Positions 1 through 8,507 of a DNA stretch of 64,000 nucleotides are shown here, in pieces. Location of the stretch: the NCBI GenBank assembly GCA_016788115.1, contig JAEURR010000006.1, forward strand, positions 124,001-188,000, written 5' to 3'. The stretch's first letter is position 1, and each line of letters begins with the position of its first letter. Source of the stretch: Chthonomonas sp. (GTDB lineage Bacteria; Armatimonadota; Fimbriimonadia; Fimbriimonadales; Fimbriimonadaceae). The notes below the pieces were generated by a model. It was not told the origin of the DNA. It did no database searches and was given only the letters and a program-made list of their open reading frames with translations. A program made the translations under genes and the position numbers.

Positions 1-746
1 CACTGATTGCCGGCGACTTCCAAGAATTTCTCAGATCGGGCCTTCTCGACCAGTTCTCGAATGCTCCCGGTTTGGGAGACCCGGAAATCCTCGGGTGTGC
101 CCAAGAAGGCCAGCTCGCCGGACTCCAGGAACGCGATGCGGTCCGCGACGCGGAACACGCTCGATAGGTCGTGCGACACCACCACACTCGTCACTCCGAG
201 GGCATCGCGCGTCTCCACGATCAACTGGTCGATGGCGTAGGCAGTAATGGGGTCGAGGCCGCTCGTGGGCTCGTCGTACAAGACGACTTCTGGATTCATC
301 GCGAGGGCCCGGGCGAGTCCCACGCGTTTGCGCATGCCACCACTGAGTTCGCTCGGCATCAGGGTCTCGGAGCCCTCAAGATGCACAAGCTCTAGCATTG
401 CCGCGACCATGCGGTCGATCTCGCTCGATTTGGCCCTCAGTTGGCGGCGCGAGCCGAAAGCGATGTTGTCGCGCACGTTCAGATAGTCGAACAGCGCGGC
501 AGACTGGAAGACAAGCCCAAGCTTTTGGCGCGCGGCATCGGGATCCTTTCGGACGTCGATCCCGGAGACGTGGATACTCCCTTCCGTCGCCGTGATTAAG
601 CCGGAAATGCAGCGCAAGAGCGTTGTCTTGCCCCCGCCCGAGCTGCCCATGATCGCGAGGATTTCGCCCTCTTGGACCTGTAGCGAGATGTCGGTCAGGA
701 CTCGCTTCGGCCCGAACCAGTGCGACAGCTTCTCAACGCTGAGCAT
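1..746 (-). CDS. Mla/Mkl-type ABC transporter ATP-binding protein (partial, 3' end outside window)
   Basis: Cytoplasmic ATPase of an ABC importer of the MlaF/Ttg2A/Mkl class, which powers phospholipid or other lipid movement across the envelope together with an MlaE permease and an MlaD substrate-binding protein. The visible 248 residues contain a Walker A motif GSSGGGKTT (near residue 35), an ABC signature LSGGMRKRVGLARAL and a Walker B motif VVLYDEPTSGLDP; GMRKRVGLARAL and the SGLDPITA continuation are typical of the Mkl subfamily. ATG at 746 is chosen; a GTG at 773 is possible. The start overlaps the end of the acyl-ACP reductase gene by 14 bases, so the two are co-transcribed. The permease and MCE genes are not in the window and could lie beyond position 1. 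The subfamily is inferred from motifs; the ABC ATPase call is secure. Confidence 0.88.
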   Translation of the reverse strand, partial: MLSVEKLSHWFGPKRVLTDISLQVQEGEILAIMGSSGGGKTTLLRCISGLITATEGSIHVSGIDVRKDPDAARQKLGLVFQSAALFDYLNVRDNIAFGSRRQLRAKSSEIDRMVAAMLELVHLEGSETLMPSELSGGMRKRVGLARALAMNPEVVLYDEPTSGLDPITAYAIDQLIVETRDALGVTSVVVSHDLSSVFRVADRIAFLESGELAFLGTPEDFRVSQTGSIRELVEKARSEKFLEVAGNQ

Positions 747-1812
747 GCGAGAGGACCGGCGGAGTGTGGTCACGGCGAGCCTCTCTGGCTCGCTCAATGG
801 CAGGCTCTTCGACGGCGCGCTCGAAGCTGCGGAACCCGGCGAGGCTGAAGCCGTGCTTCTCAGCCCACCCCTGAGTCTCCTTCACTTGTTCCAGGCTCAC
901 GTCCTTGCCAAGCGTGAAACTCTCTGCCCGACCTTCGAGCGCCAAGAGCATGGTCTCGCTCATGCACGCATAGGCGGTCTTGGGCGGGAAACCGAAGTCA
1001 ATTCCAAAGGACACATCGCCGGGGACGGACACGACGCCACCTTCAATCACGAGCACGTCCGGACGCTCCTTCGCCACCCGCACACTCACGTCGCGGGGGC
1101 GAGCCACGTCGCAGACAATCGCGCCGCGGCGCAGGTGCTCGGGCAGAATGACTGCGGTCTCGCTGCTGGTGACGGTGATGACCACGTCTGCGTTCCGCAG
1201 CGCGCTCACCTCAGTGGTCGCTTCTGCCCGAGTCAGTTCACTCACCAATGCCTGGGTCCTTTCCGGATCGCGTCCGATGACGATCGTCGACGCAAAGAGC
1301 GGCGAAAGTGCGCGGGCACACGTCTTGCCAATCGATCCGGTAGCCCCCACAACCGCCAGCCGCGAGGAACTCGGCTCGACTCCAACGAGTTCGCAAGCTT
1401 TTAGTGCTCCCTCGATGCTCGTGGCGACCGTGTAGCTGTTCCCGGTCGTGACGGCGATGGGGGACGCCTTCTCCACCGTGATGCCGCCGTCTCCGACCAC
1501 GCTCGTGAATGCTCCGAGTCCAATGATCTCCGCCCCTTCACGTTTCGCGAGTTCGGTGCATTGGATGATCCGCTCGTAGACCCTGTCGAGATCCATCGAC
1601 ATCATCATCGCGGGGGTCAGCGGGCAGCCGATAAAGATCCCTTCGGCCGTCGCCCCCGTCTTGGAACGGATGCCGCTGATCTCGCTGACGACCATCGGTC
1701 GCTTGACCTTCAGGAAGCTCTCGATAACTGCGTCAGGAAAGAACTTCGCGATGGGGTACTTGCGCGCCGCGTCACGCGGGGTGATCGGGTGGATGACAAA
1801 CGCAAACTTCAT
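733..1812 (-). CDS. Long-chain acyl-ACP reductase (cyanobacterial AAR family)
   Basis: A 359-residue protein resembling cyanobacterial acyl-[acyl-carrier-protein] reductase, which reduces fatty acyl-ACP to fatty aldehyde with NADPH as the first step of alkane synthesis. Visible matches are GLGAFTSV (about 98-105), TTGNSYT (about 122-128), the Rossmann loop VVGATGSIGK (154-163), EGGVVSVPGD and YACMSETMLLALEG (281-294), where Cys283 aligns with the cysteine that carries the acyl thioester in the cyanobacterial enzyme. Length is close to the usual 340 residues. Start ATG 1812 is preferred because upstream in-frame residues show no family similarity. The gene overlaps the lipid-type ABC ATPase by 14 bases. 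No aldehyde-deformylating oxygenase is seen nearby, so the aldehyde's fate is unknown. Databases may call such proteins shikimate-dehydrogenase-like. Confidence 0.82.
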   Translation of the reverse strand: MKFAFVIHPITPRDAARKYPIAKFFPDAVIESFLKVKRPMVVSEISGIRSKTGATAEGIFIGCPLTPAMMMSMDLDRVYERIIQCTELAKREGAEIIGLGAFTSVVGDGGITVEKASPIAVTTGNSYTVATSIEGALKACELVGVEPSSSRLAVVGATGSIGKTCARALSPLFASTIVIGRDPERTQALVSELTRAEATTEVSALRNADVVITVTSSETAVILPEHLRRGAIVCDVARPRDVSVRVAKERPDVLVIEGGVVSVPGDVSFGIDFGFPPKTAYACMSETMLLALEGRAESFTLGKDVSLEQVKETQGWAEKHGFSLAGFRSFERAVEEPAIERAREARRDHTPPVLSHAQR

Positions 1813-1868
1813 AAGGCGTCTCGGTCCCAGACCGTGTGGGGGAAGGTACCCCAATTCTCATACGTCCC

Positions 1869-2570
1869 CTAGTCGACCTCGGTCGCCGAATGGATCCGGC
1901 CCGCGAGGGTTACAAACAGGAGACTGTAAGCGGCAGCGCAAAGCATCGCGAAAGGCAATTGCAGGGCCGAGGGTAGAGCGTAAATGCAGAATGTGAGCGG
2001 GAACCAGTAGCTCCAAGCAACGCCGACACCGGGCACCACCTCGTCCAGCCAGAACTTGCCCGTCGCTGGCTTGAGCAGCGCGCGAAAGTCCCAACTCGCT
2101 GCTCGCCAGCCGAGAAGCCACATTGATGCCGGCACAAATACCAGAGGCGTCGCCCCCAGCATGTCGATCGCGGATTTTTGGAGCATGGTGCCGATCGCAT
2201 TGTCCGTGCCCACCGTCCGAGCCAGAAAACCGTAGAAGACGTCGGTGAACACCCCGAGCAGGCCGTACACAAATCCAACGTATGCGCGCGCCCCCAGCCA
2301 TTCCAGGTCCACACGCTTGAGCTGGCCCAGGATCAGCCGTACGAATTCCGGCAGGAGCGCGCAAAGCACCGCGTAACCCACAAAACTGAACCAAAGCCCC
2401 GTTTGGGCTTTTAGGCTCCCGATGTGATCGGCCGCCCGCTGCACCGCCGGAAACTGGAAGTAAGCGACCACCAGTATGACCGCAGAGATTTGGATCGTCA
2501 AGAACGGGATCAGACACGCCTTGAATGCTCCGATCGCGGGCAGGAGTAGGTGCCGGAGCAGTTGTCGCAT
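1869..2570 (-). CDS. Multi-pass membrane protein of unknown function
   Basis: A 233-residue hydrophobic protein with about five or six predicted membrane segments (roughly residues 20-40, 62-80, 93-112, 140-155 and 185-225). I do not recognise the family. The C-terminal stretch WSYWFPLTFCIYALPSALQ faintly recalls Mpv17/PMP22 proteins, but that is not enough for a call. It lies 56 bases upstream of the acyl-ACP reductase on the same strand and could share its transcript. The ATG at 2570 is preceded, 7 bases upstream, by a TACTCT hexamer, suggesting a leaderless transcript. It is divergent from the sugar kinase at 2662. Confidence 0.6.
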   Translation of the reverse strand: MRQLLRHLLLPAIGAFKACLIPFLTIQISAVILVVAYFQFPAVQRAADHIGSLKAQTGLWFSFVGYAVLCALLPEFVRLILGQLKRVDLEWLGARAYVGFVYGLLGVFTDVFYGFLARTVGTDNAIGTMLQKSAIDMLGATPLVFVPASMWLLGWRAASWDFRALLKPATGKFWLDEVVPGVGVAWSYWFPLTFCIYALPSALQLPFAMLCAAAYSLLFVTLAGRIHSATEVD

Positions 2571-2577
2571 CGTTTCG

Positions 2578-2583
2578 AGAGTA
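2578..2583 (-). promoter_or_regulatory. -10 element for the membrane protein, probably leaderless
   Basis: TACTCT read on the minus strand ends 7 bases before ATG 2570. With a normal -10 to start-site distance, transcription would begin at or next to the start codon. No clear Shine-Dalgarno sequence is present. Confidence 0.4.
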
Positions 2584-2661
2584 TGACCCGAACCTGGGAA
2601 CCGTTGGCGGCGGCCAAGCGGGTAAAGTCTCTTGGGCTGCCGGGGGTGCCCTCACACATTT

Positions 2662-3561
2662 ATGGCGATCTACTTGGGGTTGGACTGCGGCGGGACTTCC
2701 ACCCGCGCGCTCGCACTGGACATAGATGGCAAAACTGTGTTCGAAGGGAAATCGGGCGCGGCCAACTGGGCGAGCACAGACCGCGACACATTGCGCGCTC
2801 ACCTCACCGAAGCGCTGAAAAACGTTCCTCCCCCCGCTGCCGTATGTGGCTGCTTCGCCGGTCTGCTCACTGAGCAAGATGAGGCGGAGGCCGAGTCGAT
2901 GCTGCGCGAGATTACGGGAGTCAGTCACTGCTATGCACGGCCGGACTACGTCGCTGCTCTGACCGCATGCGGACCCCGAGCCACTTGCTGCGTCATCGCT
3001 GGCACCGGATCGATCGTTTTTTCGCGCGTTGGCGACGCGATTCTTAAGTCCGGCGGTGGTGGCCCGCTGCTGGGAGACCATGGCTCCGCCTTTGCCATAG
3101 CCCGACAGTCGCTCTCGGTTGCCCTCTTCGGCAGCCCGGTGGTGCCAGGCGTGACGGAGAACTTCCTCGGAGCGGTGGAAGCCCTCTTTGGAACGCGCGA
3201 CCCGAGCCGCGTCCCGGCTCGCATCTACCGAGAATCGTCACCGGCATCGCTGGTCGGCAAGCTAGCCCCCGTGATCGCCGACGATTACGAGCACGGCGCG
3301 CACTACGCCCGCATCGCAATTGAGGAGCAGATGCGACAGCTCGCCTACATCGTCCATGGCCATCTCTGGACGTACCACGAGGGCAAGCGGCCTTGGCGAA
3401 TCTATTTAACGGGTGGGCTTTGGCGAATCTCGCCGGTTTTCCAGCGGCAGTTCGAGACTTATCTCAGGGTCATGGCTGGCGCACGAGACGCGGAGCTCTA
3501 TCCCCTTGAGACCCCTCCCGTTATTGGCGCGGCAATGTTGGCGCGCGAATTAGCATCATGA
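2662..3561 (+). CDS. BadF/BadG-type N-acetylhexosamine kinase (GlcNAc or MurNAc kinase)
   Basis: An ASKHA-fold sugar kinase of 299 residues. The N-terminal phosphate-1 motif YLGLDCGGTSTRALALD (4-20) and the adenosine-side motif CVIAGTGSIVF (about 112-122) identify the BadF/BadG/NagK family. In the cytoplasm it would phosphorylate an amino sugar at C6 using ATP. Its stop overlaps the start of murQ in an ATGA, so it very likely supplies MurNAc-6-phosphate to MurQ, as the clostridial BadF-type MurNAc kinase does; GlcNAc kinase activity is the alternative. ATG 2662 is chosen because the family motif begins right after it, although an in-frame start exists at 2632. Confidence 0.85.
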   Translation: MAIYLGLDCGGTSTRALALDIDGKTVFEGKSGAANWASTDRDTLRAHLTEALKNVPPPAAVCGCFAGLLTEQDEAEAESMLREITGVSHCYARPDYVAALTACGPRATCCVIAGTGSIVFSRVGDAILKSGGGGPLLGDHGSAFAIARQSLSVALFGSPVVPGVTENFLGAVEALFGTRDPSRVPARIYRESSPASLVGKLAPVIADDYEHGAHYARIAIEEQMRQLAYIVHGHLWTYHEGKRPWRIYLTGGLWRISPVFQRQFETYLRVMAGARDAELYPLETPPVIGAAMLARELAS

Positions 3562-4382
3562 GCACAGAAGGAAGAAACCCTCGCTCGTTCGGCCTAGATC
3601 GCATGTCGGCCCAAGAGATCGTTCGGTTGATGAACGAGGAAGAGCAAGCCGTACACCGCGCCATGCAGCACGCCGAGAGCGGTCTTGCCCAAGCCGCAGA
3701 AAAGGTCGCTGAGGCATTCCGCTCAGGCCACCGCACGATCTATGTCGGGGCGGGCACAAGCGGTCGCATTGCCACCATGGACGCCGCCGAGATGCCGCCG
3801 ACCTTTGGGATCGAAGCGGACCGCTTTGTCGCACTCCACGCAGGCGGGGCGACGGCGAACACCAAAGCCATCGAAGACGCCGAGGACAGCGACACCCAGG
3901 CCATCCACGATTTAAACTCCCTCGATCCGCAGCGCGGCGATGTCTTGATCGGCCTCGCAGCCTCAGGTCGAACGCCGTATGTATTGAGCGCGATTCGTCA
4001 CGCCAATCAAAAGGGGATCTTTACGGTTGGGATCGCCAACAACAAGAACTCGGCCCTCCTCCATGAGGCCGACCTTGGGATCTTGCTCGAAACTGGACCC
4101 GAGGTCCTCACGGGTAGTACCCGTCTCAAGGCCGGTACCGCGCAGAAGCTCGCCCTTAACCGCATTTCGACCACCGCGATGGTCCTTGCAGGCAAGGTTA
4201 TTGAGAACCTGATGGTCGATGTCAAAGCGAAAAATCACAAGCTCAAGGAGCGGTGCGTGCGAATTGTCCGTGAACTAAGCACGGCGACGGAGGACGAAGC
4301 ACGCGATGCGCTCGAACAGCACCACTGGAACGTCCGTGAGGTTTTGGCCGCGCTACGCGCTTCTAGCGTCGCAGACCGCTAG
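3558..4382 (+). CDS. murQ: N-acetylmuramic acid 6-phosphate etherase
   Basis: MurQ cleaves the D-lactyl ether of MurNAc-6-phosphate to give GlcNAc-6-phosphate and D-lactate in the cytoplasm, a committed step of peptidoglycan recycling. The 274-residue protein has the SIS-domain signature YVGAGTSGRIATMDAAEMPP (about 56-75), the second sugar-binding stretch LIGLAASGRTPYVLSAI, and the C-terminal LTGSTRLKAGTAQK motif; length is close to the usual 300. Start ATG 3558 overlaps the kinase stop by 4 bases, implying translational coupling. Its last four bases overlap the end of the convergent dipeptidase gene, so no terminator separates them. Confidence 0.95.
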   Translation: MSTEGRNPRSFGLDRMSAQEIVRLMNEEEQAVHRAMQHAESGLAQAAEKVAEAFRSGHRTIYVGAGTSGRIATMDAAEMPPTFGIEADRFVALHAGGATANTKAIEDAEDSDTQAIHDLNSLDPQRGDVLIGLAASGRTPYVLSAIRHANQKGIFTVGIANNKNSALLHEADLGILLETGPEVLTGSTRLKAGTAQKLALNRISTTAMVLAGKVIENLMVDVKAKNHKLKERCVRIVRELSTATEDEARDALEQHHWNVREVLAALRASSVADR

Positions 4383-5110
4383 TCCTTGCTTGTTAGGAAC
4401 GGATTTTCGCGCGTCGCGATTGCCGCCTCCCACTCGATTTGTGCCGCAGCATAGAGGCTTGGGTCGAGTTCGATGAGTCCGTAGCGGCAGCTTGTCTCGC
4501 CGGTTCGAACGGCCCAACCCGCATCCCCGTAACTATAGTGCCACCATTCGTCTCGGCAATTCGAGAAGCCCGCGTCCACGAGGGAGTCATGCAGCAACAT
4601 GCGATTTCGGTGCGCCTCCGGCGATAACCCGAGCGTGAAGGTCGGAGCGGCCGTGAAGCGAGAGTACGGAGTCGCCACGTCGATGAGTTCTCCGGCACCG
4701 TCCACGAGCACCACGTCAATGGCCGCGCCGGTGCAGTGGCCCGGCGGGGCCTTCTGATCGACTGGAGCAACCCAGCGACAGATCCGCCGACGCATTTGTT
4801 TGTAATCCAGGTGCGGAAACGCTTCGTGGCCAAAGCGCCACATCATATCCCAGATCATCTGCTGCCGCTTGAAAGGCCGCCATGCATCCGTAACGGCGAG
4901 CAAGATGCCGTCGGGCAGTGAGCGCGCCGCCTTTTCGGCCATCTCCGCGACGGTCTGGCGGACGTACGGGATCGTGGTCTCGCGGATAATGCGCACGGTG
5001 GGAGAGACCTCGGCCAGGGAGACGAGCGGCTCGCCGCACTCCTCCTCACGGATCTTGTTCAACAGTCGGATCGGCTCAGGCCGTCCGCGGGTTCGATCCC
5101 ACTTGATCAC
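4379..5110 (-). CDS. D-alanyl-D-alanine dipeptidase (VanX/DdpX, peptidase M15D)
   Basis: Zinc peptidase that hydrolyses D-Ala-D-Ala. The 243 residues show the zinc ligands of the family: PGHCTGAAIDVVL (His and Asp ligands, near residue 125) and DEWWHYSYGD (catalytic Glu and His ligand, near 190), and the substrate-binding arginine in TDAWRPFKRQQ. There is no signal peptide, so it should act in the cytoplasm, recycling D-Ala-D-Ala as DdpX does, rather than resistance by itself; no vanA/vanH partners are near. The start is GTG 5110, in a GTGA overlap with the upstream SLBB gene. Its 3' end overlaps murQ tail to tail by 4 bases, and all three neighbours point to cell-wall turnover. Confidence 0.9.
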   Translation of the reverse strand: MIKWDRTRGRPEPIRLLNKIREEECGEPLVSLAEVSPTVRIIRETTIPYVRQTVAEMAEKAARSLPDGILLAVTDAWRPFKRQQMIWDMMWRFGHEAFPHLDYKQMRRRICRWVAPVDQKAPPGHCTGAAIDVVLVDGAGELIDVATPYSRFTAAPTFTLGLSPEAHRNRMLLHDSLVDAGFSNCRDEWWHYSYGDAGWAVRTGETSCRYGLIELDPSLYAAAQIEWEAAIATRENPFLTSKD

Positions 5111-6234
5111 CTGCCTGCGAGAATCATGATCAAGGCGGCGGCAGTGAAAACAGCAAGTCCTTTGGGATTTCGCTGGCCCGGAGCCATGGCTTCGATCCGG
5201 TCACCTGGCTTGAGCGCGATGTCGCCCACGAACCCTTGCATGATCTTCTGGATGTCGTAGATTACGGGCTTCGCGGCGGGCACTTCGTCTCGTGAGTACA
5301 CGGCCACGCGCTCCGTGGGTTTGCGCTCGTTGAGCCCGCCCGCATCAGCAATCGCTTGGGTCAGGGTCATGCCCTCTCGGAACTCCACCTGCCCAGGTCG
5401 CGCTACGTTCCCTACCACGAGCAAGTACCGCTTCGAAGCACTCAGCTCCACAATGATGCGATCTCCCGGCTCGATCACCACGGGACGGGTCACTGCGGAG
5501 AGGTCGTAGACCACGGCGCTCTGGCGGGTGCGCTCAAGTCGAACGCGCGCGGAGTCGCCAAGGTCGTCGATGCCACCGGCCAGCTGTACCGCTTCAGCGA
5601 GCGTGATTGGCTCGCCGAGCTTGAAGACTCCCGGACGCTTCACTCCGCCGAGCACGTAGTACTCCATGGCGCGAACGATGATCGGGACGTAAACCTGGTC
5701 GCCAGGCTTCAGGTACGGATTTGTCTCGAGCGAAGCGACCGCAGAATCCTCGAACGCAACACGGGTGACCTGTCCGCCCGACGAGGTCACCTCGATCTTG
5801 TTCAGGTCCGCCATCATGGTGGGCTGAGCCAGACGTACCAGATCGCTCAATCGCAATCCGTCCGCGAATGGGAGCTCAACGACCTTCGACACGGCTCCGG
5901 AGATGCGCACCGGCGAGTCCTTGGGTGGAGCTGGCTTTTCGCGCACAACGGAAATCGTCGCTCGGCGAAGGATGCGCTGGTCGATGAGCACTCCGGAGAT
6001 CTCGGCAGCCGCCTCGATCTCGGTCTTCCCTGCCACCTCGACGGCTCCTACGAACGGCAAGACAATGAGCCCGTCGGCAGTGACTTCATAGGTCTTGTCC
6101 AGCGCAGGCTCTTCCATACACTTGACGGTCAGCCGCTCGCCGGGCTTGATCTTATCCACGGCAGTGGTTTCCGCCCAGCCGCTCACAGCAGCAAGAAGCA
6201 TCAATAACAGGGCGGCAAAGGTGACCCACTTCAT
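5107..6234 (-). CDS. Polysaccharide export protein with SLBB domains (Wza-like)
   Basis: A 375-residue secreted protein. The N-terminal MKWVTFAALLLMLLAAVSGWA is a signal peptide. Then come a polysaccharide-export domain (about 28-115; IKPGERLTVKCMEEP, YEVTADGLIVLPFVG) and two or three SLBB-type beta-grasp domains (YYVLGGVKRPGVFKLGE and YLLVVGNVARPGQVEFREG with the AGG repeats). It ends with a hydrophobic segment, GLAVFTAAALIMILAG. Such proteins form the outer part of capsule or exopolysaccharide export channels in diderm bacteria; the C-terminal helix could be the outer-membrane barrel helix of Wza-type proteins. ATG 6234 is chosen since the upstream extension would read through the tRNA-Phe gene. 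No glycosyltransferases adjoin it. Confidence 0.83.
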   Translation of the reverse strand: MKWVTFAALLLMLLAAVSGWAETTAVDKIKPGERLTVKCMEEPALDKTYEVTADGLIVLPFVGAVEVAGKTEIEAAAEISGVLIDQRILRRATISVVREKPAPPKDSPVRISGAVSKVVELPFADGLRLSDLVRLAQPTMMADLNKIEVTSSGGQVTRVAFEDSAVASLETNPYLKPGDQVYVPIIVRAMEYYVLGGVKRPGVFKLGEPITLAEAVQLAGGIDDLGDSARVRLERTRQSAVVYDLSAVTRPVVIEPGDRIIVELSASKRYLLVVGNVARPGQVEFREGMTLTQAIADAGGLNERKPTERVAVYSRDEVPAAKPVIYDIQKIMQGFVGDIALKPGDRIEAMAPGQRNPKGLAVFTAAALIMILAGR

Positions 6235-6318
6235 CTCACACGAAGAGACGGGCCAGGCTGCTTGGAAGGAGCGAGAAAGGTTGCCGTTGTATCCCAAATC
6301 GGGACAGAAAGGGAGGGG

Positions 6319-6394
6319 TGGTGCCGCAGGCCGGACTCGAACCGGCGACCCAAGCATTTTCAGTGCTTTGCTCTACCAACTGAGCTACCGCGGC
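6319..6394 (-). tRNA. tRNA-Phe (GAA)
   Basis: Complete 76-base cloverleaf with an encoded CCA tail (6319-6321). The acceptor stem GCCGCGG/CTGCGGC has one G-U pair. The anticodon loop CTGAAAA is closed by AAGCA/TGCTT and presents GAA. The T-arm GGTTCGAGTCC is normal. Confidence 0.97.
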
Positions 6395-6401
6395 GCAGAA
6401 T

Positions 6402-6477
<76 letters not shown>

Positions 6478-6569
6478 GCTGGGTGCGAAGGAAAGTATGG
6501 CACAACCCGGCGACAGATGCAACGGGCCTCGCGGCATCGAGGGCACTTCATCCGTCTGTATCTGTTGGT

Positions 6570-7601
6570 ATGTCCCACTCTGTCCGTTTGTCCATCGAAG
6601 CCCGAGAGCACTCTGCGCTCTCCGAGTTTGCGATGAGGGCCAGCGAGAGTTCGGGGCGCGTAAACGCCGTCGACGAAGACCCGGTGCGGACGTGCTTTCA
6701 GCGTGACCGAGATCGCATCCTCCACAGCAAGGCGTTCCGTCGGCTGAAGCACAAGACGCAGGTATTCATCGACCCGGAGGGCGACCACTTCCGTACCCGC
6801 ATGACCCATACGCTTGAGGTCTCGCAGATCGCCCGGACGATTGGTCGGGCGCTTCAGCTCAACGAGGACCTGATCGAGGCGATCGCGCTAGGGCATGATG
6901 TGGGCCACACTCCGTTCGGCCATGCCGGAGAGTCCGCGCTCGATGAGGCGCTGCAGGAACACCCGTCCCCCGACGGGCCGACCGAGTTCCGACACTACGA
7001 CCAGAGCCTGCGCGTCCTGGATGTGCTTGAGCCTCTCAATCTCACCCAAGAGGTGCGCGCGGGGATCAGCGGGCACAGCAAGGGGCGCAAAGACCTGTGC
7101 GCCGCCGACGGGGAGCCCACGAGCACGCTCGAAGCGGCGGTGGTGCGGATCAGCGACCGGATCGCTTACCTGAATCACGATCTGGACGACGCGCTGCGGA
7201 GCAAGATGATCGCTGAGGTTCCCGCCGAACTCGCAATGCTGGGGCCGAACCACGGCGCACGGATCGGCGCGATGGTCGAGAACGTCATTTCCCACAGCAT
7301 GGGAGTACCCGCGATTCGACTCTCGGACCAGATGCTGGAGACGATGAACTGGATGAAGGAGTGGCTGTTCACCGAGGTGTACACGCAGTACCCGATCGTT
7401 TTCAAAGACATCCCTAAAGCCAAGGGGATCGTCAAGGCGCTCTTCAGCTACTATCGCCACAACCCGCTTCCCACGGGATTTGAAGGAACCCAGGGGGCGC
7501 TGGACTATGTCGCAGGCATGACCGACCGGTTCGCAATGGCGGAGTTCCGAGCAAAGTACATGCCCGCGACCTTTCGGCACGGACTCGCCGACGAGTCCTA
7601 G
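6570..7601 (+). CDS. dgt: Deoxyguanosinetriphosphate triphosphohydrolase-like protein
   Basis: HD-superfamily metal enzyme that removes the triphosphate from dNTPs (dGTP in the type enzyme) and tunes the nucleotide pool. The 343 residues carry the family entry motif DRDRILHSKAFRRLKHKTQV (48-67) with KTQVF, the first HD histidine in RTRMTHTLEVSQIART, and the metal centre IALGHDVGHTPFGHAGE. Length and the short form fit the dGTPase-like type 2 family. ATG 6570 is chosen because it precedes the conserved part by the usual 40 residues and the ATG at 6483 would abut the tRNA-Asp gene. The gene is divergent from the tRNA pair. Confidence 0.93.
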   Translation: MSHSVRLSIEAREHSALSEFAMRASESSGRVNAVDEDPVRTCFQRDRDRILHSKAFRRLKHKTQVFIDPEGDHFRTRMTHTLEVSQIARTIGRALQLNEDLIEAIALGHDVGHTPFGHAGESALDEALQEHPSPDGPTEFRHYDQSLRVLDVLEPLNLTQEVRAGISGHSKGRKDLCAADGEPTSTLEAAVVRISDRIAYLNHDLDDALRSKMIAEVPAELAMLGPNHGARIGAMVENVISHSMGVPAIRLSDQMLETMNWMKEWLFTEVYTQYPIVFKDIPKAKGIVKALFSYYRHNPLPTGFEGTQGALDYVAGMTDRFAMAEFRAKYMPATFRHGLADES

Positions 7602-7713
7602 TCCTGGTATTGATCCCGGTTTTGGCTTCGCGGCTCCAGTTTGGCAGGCGTTTTGCTCCTCTGCGAACCAACACCCCGAGCGGACGGTTTCCGAACGGGA
7701 CTCGGAGCAACCA

Positions 7714-8430
7714 ATGAAGAAATCACTAATCCTTATCGGACTCGCCACTCTTGCAGTCACTCCGGCGTTCGCGTTGGAGCAGACCGTTGACCTTAAATTC
7801 CAGGGACTTGGCGCGGGCCGCAACGGCTCGATCAAGTTCGACAGCGCCGTCAAGAACCTGGCCCTGAGCCAGCAGCGATTCAGCTTCAGCAACGCGACTC
7901 CCGGCTCGGCCATCAAGATCTGGGACAAGACGGTCCAGAACGTCTACTGCGTGGACCTGAGCCAGTGGACCGACACCAAGAACACTCAGCAGTACACGAT
8001 CATCTCGATCGATGGCCTAGACGCTCTGAAGGGCGCATCCAACAAGACTGAGAAGGTTGCGGGCATGTACCGACTGATCCGCTCGACCGGCGGCAGCGCC
8101 TTCAAGACCGCCGACAATGACTACGCCGCTGCGTACCAGATGCTGACCTGGGACATCCTGTACGATTTCGACGGAACGTCCAAGTCGCTTGACCTGAACG
8201 CGGGTCGATTCCAGAAGGCGACCATCAGCTCGGGCGTCGCCAACAAGTACAACGAACTGCGCTCGGCAATGCTCGCCCAAACCAACGGTTCAGCGGTCGC
8301 CGGGGTCTACGCACTGAAGAACGCATGCAACCAGGACTACATCGCTGCAGTCCCCGAGCCGGGCTCGGTCGCCGCACTCGGACTGGGTGCCGCCGCGATG
8401 ATCTTCCGCAAGCGCCGCGCCAAGAAGTAA
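7714..8430 (+). CDS. PEP-CTERM sorting-signal secreted protein
   Basis: A 238-residue exported protein of unknown function. It has a clear signal peptide (residues 1-20, ending TPAFA) and a C-terminal sorting signal VPEPGSVAALGLGAAAMIF followed by RKRRAKK, the PEP-CTERM layout recognised by exosortase in bacteria that make exopolysaccharide. The middle is a beta-rich domain with FSFSNATPGSAIKIW and two cysteines (in VYCVDLS and NACNQD). A good ribosome site (CGGAG) lies 7 bases before ATG 7714. Strong hairpins follow the stop. The 112 bases upstream hold a likely leader with the stem CCGAG/CTCGG next to the ribosome site. Confidence 0.85.
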   Translation: MKKSLILIGLATLAVTPAFALEQTVDLKFQGLGAGRNGSIKFDSAVKNLALSQQRFSFSNATPGSAIKIWDKTVQNVYCVDLSQWTDTKNTQQYTIISIDGLDALKGASNKTEKVAGMYRLIRSTGGSAFKTADNDYAAAYQMLTWDILYDFDGTSKSLDLNAGRFQKATISSGVANKYNELRSAMLAQTNGSAVAGVYALKNACNQDYIAAVPEPGSVAALGLGAAAMIFRKRRAKK

Positions 8431-8452
8431 ATCCTGTCCCACCTCCTCCACT

Positions 8453-8484
8453 GAAGCCCCGCGTTGTGCTAGACGCGGGGCTTC
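8453..8484 (+). terminator. Strong hairpin after the PEP-CTERM gene
   Basis: A perfect 12-bp stem GAAGCCCCGCGT/ACGCGGGGCTTC with an 8-base loop, 22 bases after the stop. There is no T-run right after it, so it may act as a 3' stabiliser or with the next hairpin. Confidence 0.6.
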
Positions 8485-8507
8485 GTCGTGTCAGGCACAA
8501 AAAAAGA

